Source: an uncultured Algibacter sp. (GTDB lineage: Bacteria > Bacteroidota > Bacteroidia > Flavobacteriales > Flavobacteriaceae). Taken from it: a DNA stretch of 44,995 nt. Within the stretch, counting starts at the first letter, position 1. Each line of letters begins with the position of its first letter. The position numbers and the translations under genes were made by a program. The DNA lies in contig CANMZT010000021.1 in NCBI GenBank assembly GCA_947502405.1, positions 1-44,995 of the forward strand. The letters run 5' to 3'. Below are positions 39,768 through 44,995 of this stretch, piece by piece. Under the pieces are notes generated by a model that saw only the letters and a program-made list of their open reading frames with translations, did not search any database and was not told where the DNA came from.

Positions 39768-41825
39768 CTATTTGTTTAAGTAATAATCATAAATGGCAAA
39801 TTGAGATCTCACCTTATCTTTGTCATTTTTTAAATATTCATTTTCTTGCGAATCATTTAATACTCGAGCTTTAACGTTATCATTCCAGCTTATATTAAAT
39901 GTATCTATAATTTCTTTTTTGATATCTTCATCATAAATCGGACAGCTTACTTCTACTCTATTTTCAATGTTTCTAGTCATCCAATCAGCCGAAGAAATAT
40001 ATAATTTTGTTTCACTATTGTTTCCGAATATGTAAATTCTAGAATGCTCTAAAAATTTGTCAACCACACTTATTACCTCAATATTTTCACTCATACCTTT
40101 TATTCCTGGTATCAAACAACAAATCCCTCTAACTATCATTTGAATTTTTACACCTGCTCTACTGGCTTCATAAAGCTTATCAATCATTGGATAGCTGGAA
40201 ATACTATTCATCTTTAACCTAATAAGCCCTTCTCTACCTTGCTTTACATTTTCTATTTCAGCATCTATTAATTTAAAAACGGCATTTTTGGTGTAATGAG
40301 GAGATACTATTAAGTGTTTATATCGATAAATTCTATAATTGGTTTCAAAGAAGTTGAAAATCTTATTAACATCTTTCAATATCTTTCTATTAGATGTAAA
40401 AAGCGTATAATCTGTATATATTTTTGCGGTAGACTCATTGAAATTTCCGGTACTAATGAAGCCATAACGCTTCAACTTTTTACCTTCTTGACGCTCAATA
40501 ACACACATTTTACTATGTACTTTTAAACCTGCAACTCCAAAAATTAAGTTAACCCCCTCATCTTTCATTTGTTGCGCATAGTTAATATTAGCTTGCTCGT
40601 CAAACCTAGCACGTAACTCTATTGATACTGTAACTGATTTTCCGTTAATTGCAGCATTAATAAGCGAACTGGCAACATGAGAGATTTCTGCAAGACGATA
40701 AATAGTAATTTTTATAGTTTTTACTTTTGGATCTAAAGCAGCTTCTCTTAAAAACTTAACAACATAAGAAAATGTTTGATACGGCGCATGTAGTAGATAA
40801 TCCTTATTTGAAATAGCTTTAAAAATGCTGCTCTGCATGCTTAAACCTTTTATAGGTAATGCTTCAATTTTATCATAAAGCAAATCCGTTCTTCCTAAAC
40901 TCGGGAACCCCATGTAGTCTCTCCTGTTGTGGTAACGACCTCCTGGGATAATACTATCAGTATCATCAATTCCCATTTTAGACATTAAATAGCGTAAAGT
41001 TTCTTTGTGTATGGTTTTATCATAAACAAATCGCACAGGTTCACCTACTTCACGATGCTTAACACTATCAGAAATTTTTTCAATAAAACTCTTACTTAAA
41101 TCACTTTCAAAATCCAATTCGCCATCTCTAGTGATTTTTATCATATGTGCAGATATAGCTTTGTAATCGAATATATTGAAAATATCACTTAAACAATGGC
41201 GTAATAAATCGTCTACCATAATTATATGGTCTTTATCCCCTTGTTTGGGCAATACTATAAAACGATTTACGGATTTTGGAATTTCAATTAGTGCAAATTG
41301 CTTCTGGTCCCCAGACATTAACATTCTTACGGCTAAATAAGCTGCACTATCCTTTAAATTTGGTAGTACTACATCGTCATTTAATATAATAGTAACTAAT
41401 GCAGGACTTACAATCTTAAAAAAATACTCTTTGATAAACTCGTTTTGCACATCGTCAATTTGAGTTTCATCAATAATATAAATATTTTCTCTTTTTAGTT
41501 GTTTGTCTATATTGTTTAAAATATCTACACTCTCACTTTGTTGTTTAATTACAATTTGAGTGATTATTTCTAAAAGCTCTTTTGCTTTAATACCACCTAG
41601 CTCGTTTTTACCACCTTTACCTGCTTCTACGATACGCTTAACAGTAGCATACCTAACCTTAAAAAACTCATCCAGATTATTAGAAAAAATACCTAAAAAG
41701 CGTAATCTTTCAATTAAGGGAACTGCTTCATCAGAAGCTTCTTGTAGAACTCTTGCATTAAATTGAAGCCAACTTATCTCTCTATTTATATAACTATTAT
41801 TGTTTGAAACCTCTGGTACAGTCAT
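39768..41825 (-). CDS. ppk1: Polyphosphate kinase 1
   Basis: Makes long-chain polyphosphate from ATP reversibly, via a phosphohistidine. The 685 residues hold the N domain (NREISWLQFNARVLQEA near 13-29), the head domain, and two PLD-like C domains. The autophosphorylated histidine is H437 in GLKVHSKMCVI (E. coli equivalent H435); other family stretches are FVYDKTIH, FLREAALDPKVKTIKITIYR and GRYHNRRDYMGFPS. A TATATTTG box lies upstream. With ppx and the SixA-like phosphatase gene 117 bp further upstream on the same strand, this forms a phosphate-storage region. Confidence 0.95.
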   Translation of the reverse strand: MTVPEVSNNNSYINREISWLQFNARVLQEASDEAVPLIERLRFLGIFSNNLDEFFKVRYATVKRIVEAGKGGKNELGGIKAKELLEIITQIVIKQQSESVDILNNIDKQLKRENIYIIDETQIDDVQNEFIKEYFFKIVSPALVTIILNDDVVLPNLKDSAAYLAVRMLMSGDQKQFALIEIPKSVNRFIVLPKQGDKDHIIMVDDLLRHCLSDIFNIFDYKAISAHMIKITRDGELDFESDLSKSFIEKISDSVKHREVGEPVRFVYDKTIHKETLRYLMSKMGIDDTDSIIPGGRYHNRRDYMGFPSLGRTDLLYDKIEALPIKGLSMQSSIFKAISNKDYLLHAPYQTFSYVVKFLREAALDPKVKTIKITIYRLAEISHVASSLINAAINGKSVTVSIELRARFDEQANINYAQQMKDEGVNLIFGVAGLKVHSKMCVIERQEGKKLKRYGFISTGNFNESTAKIYTDYTLFTSNRKILKDVNKIFNFFETNYRIYRYKHLIVSPHYTKNAVFKLIDAEIENVKQGREGLIRLKMNSISSYPMIDKLYEASRAGVKIQMIVRGICCLIPGIKGMSENIEVISVVDKFLEHSRIYIFGNNSETKLYISSADWMTRNIENRVEVSCPIYDEDIKKEIIDTFNISWNDNVKARVLNDSQENEYLKNDKDKVRSQFAIYDYYLNK

Positions 41826-41853
41826 TAAATTTCGCTTTGAATCTTACTAAAAA

Positions 41854-41861
41854 CAAATATA
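41854..41861 (-). promoter_or_regulatory. Candidate -7 box for ppk1-ppx
   Basis: Minus-strand TATATTTG matches TAnnTTTG, 28 bp before the ppk1 ATG at 41825. This suggests that ppk1-ppx can be transcribed separately from the upstream SixA-like gene. Confidence 0.4.
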
Positions 41862-41942
41862 TTCTATTTGATTAGAAAAATACTAGTTTTAAACTTTAAG
41901 CTACAATAAAATTTCCATTTTTATTAATTAATTAAGAGACTG

Positions 41943-42440
41943 TTATTTTTTTGAGGATTTCAAATCTCTTGGAAATATTGAATATAATATTTTACCACTA
42001 TTTAAATCACGCCATTGGTCAATACCAAATTGAATAACTACAACGCCACTAGTAGGAACATTGTCTATATATCTATCTCCATATGTATTAACAAAGGCTG
42101 TAATGGCATGGTTATGTCCAAATATCATAAGTGTATTTATTGAATCATCACAAGATTTTATGATTTTAACTAAATCTGAACCTGAAAAGTCATATAATTC
42201 ATGGTTAAAATGTACAATACTATTATCAATATTTAAATTAGAAATAAAAATTTCGGCTGTCATTTTAGTGCGCATAGCATCACTACATAAAACTATATTA
42301 GGCACTTCGTTTCTTTCATACAAAGCATTTGACACTAAATTAGCATCATTAACCCCTCGCTTTTTTAGAGGTCTTTGATGGTCAATTACATCATGCTCCC
42401 AAGAGGATTTTGCATGTCGAATTAAGATTAGCTTCTTCAT
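41943..42440 (-). CDS. SixA-like histidine phosphatase
   Basis: A 165-residue histidine (phosphoglycerate-mutase-like) phosphatase. Motif LILIRHAKSSWE puts the catalytic R8-H9 at the expected place, R57 fits the second arginine (SDAMRTKM), and MIFGHNHAIT gives H109. This compact form resembles SixA, which removes phosphate from phosphohistidine domains in E. coli, but SixA proper targets the ArcB HPt domain, absent here. The phospho-enzyme of Ppk1 is also a phosphohistidine; a link is an interesting but untested idea. It lies 117 bp upstream of ppk1 on the same strand. Confidence 0.85.
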   Translation of the reverse strand: MKKLILIRHAKSSWEHDVIDHQRPLKKRGVNDANLVSNALYERNEVPNIVLCSDAMRTKMTAEIFISNLNIDNSIVHFNHELYDFSGSDLVKIIKSCDDSINTLMIFGHNHAITAFVNTYGDRYIDNVPTSGVVVIQFGIDQWRDLNSGKILYSIFPRDLKSSKK

Positions 42441-42460
42441 AAAACATCGATTAAACGCAA

Positions 42461-42497
42461 TTTTTATCGATAAAAAGTTGTTTTATTCGATAAAAAT
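42461..42497. promoter_or_regulatory. ATCGATAAA palindrome and repeat upstream of the SixA-like gene
   Basis: TTTTTATCGATAAAAA (42461-42476) is a perfect 16-bp palindrome, and TCGATAAAAA recurs at 42488-42497, 21 bp further on (centre to centre two helical turns). A weaker ATCGATTAAA lies at 42446-42455. The group sits just before the SixA-like gene, in the divergent gap of 216 bp that also serves the adhesin locus, and could be an operator. Confidence 0.4.
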
Positions 42498-42656
42498 CAG
42501 GTTATTTGTTTCATAAAATTATTAAAAATAAAATAGAATCATTAAATAGCATCAAAAACACATATGCAATTATCTCATAAAAAACTCATTATGTGACTAA
42601 TAGCATTATTTGTGTCTATAATATATAATAATGATTTAAAATTTACATATTAGAAA

Positions 42657-43166
42657 ATGAGAACACTATTTACATTGATAATGATATTAATCGTTAATGG
42701 AATACCTCAAACAAACAACGTTTCAAATGAAGTTTTACAAAGTTCTAGTGCAGAACTTTCTGTTGAAAAAGATAGAAGTTTTAAATCTGCTGATGAAAAC
42801 GGAGCTAATTTTAAATTAAAATTAAAGAATACTTCTGGATCAAGAAATTCATTCATTATAAGAGCATCATTGGATTCTACTCCTTGTTCAAACAAGCAAA
42901 ATTCAAACCTATTGAGTAAAGAAAATAACTCAGACTTATATATATTACTTGAGGCAGATAACACCAAAAGTAAGTCAAACTCACAATCTAATATTCAAAT
43001 TACATTAGAACCTGAACAAACAAAAGATTTTACAATAACAGCTACAACCACCAATGACACTCCATATAACACATGGGGATGTATTAAAGTAGAAGCTATT
43101 TCAAATGAAACTATTTCAGATAAACTAATTTTAAGTGTATATGTACCTGATCCCTCACAAAACTAA
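42657..43166 (+). CDS. Secreted beta-sandwich-like protein of unknown function
   Basis: A 169-residue protein. The start MRTLFTLIMILIVNGIPQ looks like a short signal peptide. The remainder is a polar, serine/asparagine-rich domain with alternating strands (FKLKLKNTSGSRNSFIIRASLD, NIQITLEPEQTKDFTITATTT, KLILSVYVPD), resembling an immunoglobulin-like or COG1470-type fold with two cysteines (C77, C124-like) that may pair. No T9SS sorting signal is visible. It is 36 bp before the large VWA adhesin and on the same strand, so it probably acts with it on the cell surface. No family name can be given. Confidence 0.68.
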   Translation: MRTLFTLIMILIVNGIPQTNNVSNEVLQSSSAELSVEKDRSFKSADENGANFKLKLKNTSGSRNSFIIRASLDSTPCSNKQNSNLLSKENNSDLYILLEADNTKSKSNSQSNIQITLEPEQTKDFTITATTTNDTPYNTWGCIKVEAISNETISDKLILSVYVPDPSQN

Positions 43167-43202
43167 AATTCAAATTATTGAAATTAGTTTAAAAAGATAA
43201 TT

Positions 43203-44995
43203 ATGATTAATCAATTACTTTTTCAAAAAACAAACTGCAAACAACTAAAAAATTATACTTTAGTTGTTTTGTTATTTTTCTCATTTAGCAAATTTTTTGC
43301 TCAAGAAGTTGTAGCTAATAAGTATACTATTGAGAATTCCGTAGAATGTAATCAATTTGATGTTACTCTTGAAATTATTGGTAATCCTCCTCCTAAACCA
43401 CAAGAGGTTGTTTTGGTCATAGACAGATCTGGAAGTATGGATGATGGTCCAGTTCCAGAACCCATAGATTACGCCCAAGATGCAGCTATTGAATTTGTAA
43501 ATAACTTCTTTTTACCTGCAAACAACCCCACAGGATTAAATAGAGTTTCTGTAGTTAGTTTTAGTACAACTGCTACTGTAGACATAGGATTAACTAATAG
43601 TAGTGGACAAGCATCAGTGATTACTGCTATAAATAGTATTGTTACTGGCGGCGCTACAAACACAGAAGACGCTATTATTAAAGCAGATGAAGTTTTAACA
43701 ACAACAGGAACATTTGATTGTCTTACCTCTAGAAGTATAATTCTTTTATCTGATGGTGTGTCTACAGCTCGAAATATTGGTTCTTTCACTAGTTTTTGTA
43801 ATTCCACAACCACGGTTACTGAGTGTCAAACTGAAGCAATACAAGCTGGTGTCGATGCACAAACAACTACTGTTTCTGGAGAAACATATAATCAAAATAT
43901 TTTTACAATAGCCCTTATTGGAGCCATCAGTGGTACTGAAGAAACTGTTGCATTAAACACCTTAGACGGAATACAAAATTCGGGAGCATTCTCAACAGAG
44001 ATTAACGCTGATTTGAATACAATATATAGTCAGATTTTAGGTCGATTAGCTGCAGCAGCTACTCAGCTTCCAGGACAATCATTAGTTACAGATACTATAC
44101 AAAATGGATTTTCTTTAATACCTGGTAGTATTAATACAAATGCTGGATCAGCTAGTAATTCTGGTTCTGTAATTTCCTGGTTTGTTCCTCAGCTATATGA
44201 TGAAACCATTACCTTAACTTATACCATTGAATCAGATGGTGTTAATGCTTGTGGCAATCAAGTACCAGGTAATTCAGTAATTAATTATGAAGACTCGTCA
44301 TGTAACACGTCATCAATTACTTTTACTAATCCAAATATTTGCGTCCCTTGCCCTGAAATAAATCCAATTATATCTAGAGTTGGCTGTACAAATACAATAG
44401 AATATTCTGGAAATTTAAATCAAGGAGAATGTAGTTCAGTATCAGATTCTTTTCAATGGGTTTTTAGATTAAATGGCACTCAAGTTGGTACTTCTAACTC
44501 GCAAAATGGCACTTTCAATTATACTGGTACTGAAGATTTTGAAGGTTCTTTTACTGCTGAACTAACTTATTCTGGCTCTTACGGAACTGGTTCTTGTTCA
44601 TTAAATGATATTACCAGTACGTCTAATATTATAACTCTTCCTTCTGATTTAGTTATAAGTTTACAATCAATTACTAATGTTAGTTGTTTAAACGGAGATG
44701 ATGGTGCAATAGATATATCTGTTTCTGGAGGTACCGGAAATTATTCTTATGATTGGGACAACAATGGTCTTCAAGATCCAGATACAGATTCTCAAGATCT
44801 TTCAAACTTACAAGCTGGAACTTACACAGTTATTGTTACAGATACTAATAGTGGATGTTTTATATCAGAAAACTTTGATGTATCAACTATTCCTGATACC
44901 ACAAATCCTACTATAACTTGTGCGGCGCCTGTGTCAGTCAATGTGACTGCTTCTGGATGTTCCGTAGACTTAGCTGATGTAAACTTAGGTACGCC
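43203..44995 (+). CDS. VWA / SprB-repeat / HYR surface adhesin (5' part)
   Basis: A large secreted protein cut by the window edge after 597 codons. Signal peptide about 1-34 ([17 protein letters not shown]). The von Willebrand A domain (about 68-290) has the MIDAS motif D74-x-S76-x-S78 ([11 protein letters not shown]), TNTEDAI with the later threonine, and LLSDGVS. A beta-sandwich region with paired cysteines follows (about 300-480). Residues about 486-550 form an SprB repeat ([33 protein letters not shown]), a module of the gliding adhesin SprB, and from about 558 a HYR repeat starts ([15 protein letters not shown]). Frame checks at both ends agree. Such proteins are carried by T9SS and usually end in a sorting or gliding C-terminal domain, which lies outside the window. 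It may mediate adhesion or motility. Confidence 0.88.
   Translation, partial: MINQLLFQKTNCKQLKNYTLVVLLFFSFSKFFAQEVVANKYTIENSVECNQFDVTLEIIGNPPPKPQEVVLVIDRSGSMDDGPVPEPIDYAQDAAIEFVNNFFLPANNPTGLNRVSVVSFSTTATVDIGLTNSSGQASVITAINSIVTGGATNTEDAIIKADEVLTTTGTFDCLTSRSIILLSDGVSTARNIGSFTSFCNSTTTVTECQTEAIQAGVDAQTTTVSGETYNQNIFTIALIGAISGTEETVALNTLDGIQNSGAFSTEINADLNTIYSQILGRLAAAATQLPGQSLVTDTIQNGFSLIPGSINTNAGSASNSGSVISWFVPQLYDETITLTYTIESDGVNACGNQVPGNSVINYEDSSCNTSSITFTNPNICVPCPEINPIISRVGCTNTIEYSGNLNQGECSSVSDSFQWVFRLNGTQVGTSNSQNGTFNYTGTEDFEGSFTAELTYSGSYGTGSCSLNDITSTSNIITLPSDLVISLQSITNVSCLNGDDGAIDISVSGGTGNYSYDWDNNGLQDPDTDSQDLSNLQAGTYTVIVTDTNSGCFISENFDVSTIPDTTNPTITCAAPVSVNVTASGCSVDLADVNLGT

Noticed and set aside
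1-44995. tRNA genes, CRISPR arrays, insertion sequences, prophage
   Set aside because: No tRNA-like T-loop/acceptor pattern, spaced direct repeats, transposase, integrase or phage gene was found in the window.

Overview
The window is a low-GC chromosomal segment from a member of the Bacteroidetes, very probably the family Flavobacteriaceae. Evidence: a type IX secretion (T9SS) C-terminal sorting domain, an SprB-repeat/HYR surface protein, a fused E1 alpha-beta 2-oxoacid dehydrogenase, TAnnTTTG-type -7 promoter boxes, almost no Shine-Dalgarno sequences, and the gene set bkd / thrA-thrB-thrC / rsmD / rnpB / dnaX / ppk-ppx. Most of it is housekeeping DNA. The accessory parts are a repeat-rich single-gene island between rnpB and dnaX (about 32.43-35.16 kb) and a surface-protein locus at the right edge.

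Layout. 0-1.3 kb: ExbD-type transporter subunit and a 3D-domain lipoprotein, next to an intergenic palindrome. 1.3-9.0 kb: E1 dehydrogenase (minus), then a plus-strand run with a 2OG-Fe(II) oxygenase, a SUI1-like factor, a DUF1835 protein, a nucleoside phosphorylase, a substrate-binding-fold protein and a TlpA-like thioredoxin lipoprotein, closed by a bidirectional terminator. 9.0-10.6 kb: nnr metabolite-repair enzyme (minus). 10.7-15.7 kb: threonine operon thrA-thrB-thrC, preceded by an unannotated 35-codon threonine-rich leader peptide and a terminator hairpin, i.e. a probable attenuator. 15.8-22.1 kb: T9SS secreted protein, a 50-aa membrane miniprotein, gcvT, glutaminase, a RmlD-like reductase, pterin dehydratase, YebC and a Gfo/Idh/MocA oxidoreductase. 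22.1-28.4 kb (minus): NYN-LOTUS protein; PlsC acyltransferase with KdnB (Kdo 8-oxidase); HAD phosphatase with KdsB; DUF4126 membrane protein with a RecD-like helicase. 28.5-32.1 kb (plus): membrane protein, DUF3822, rsmD, an NTF2-like lipoprotein and a secreted partner. 32.1-32.4 kb: rnpB (minus).

32.43-35.16 kb is the most unusual part. One 682-codon gene encodes a GHKL (Hsp90/MORC-like) ATPase joined to a putative PD-(D/E)XK nuclease-like domain. It is hugged by 13-bp inverted repeats lying 0 nt after its stop codon and 5 nt before its start, and is surrounded by dispersed palindromic repeats. It looks like a swapped-in one-gene cassette and is a candidate antiphage or conflict gene. The right-hand repeat abuts dnaX, which begins with TTG.

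35.2-42.4 kb: dnaX, a lipoprotein, miaE, an outer-membrane barrel and a polyphosphate set (ppx, ppk1, SixA-like phosphatase). 42.6-45.0 kb: a small secreted protein and the first 597 codons of a VWA + SprB-repeat + HYR adhesin that runs off the window.

Three themes connect genes. Threonine synthesis is probably controlled by ribosome stalling in a leader peptide. KdnB next to KdsB suggests lipopolysaccharide containing 8-amino-Kdo, although kdnA is not in the window. A short GC-rich motif (CTTCCGCG[A/G]AAGCGAA) occurs four times inside unrelated coding sequences, always on the plus strand whichever way the gene runs. All calls come from reading the sequence; no database search was run.
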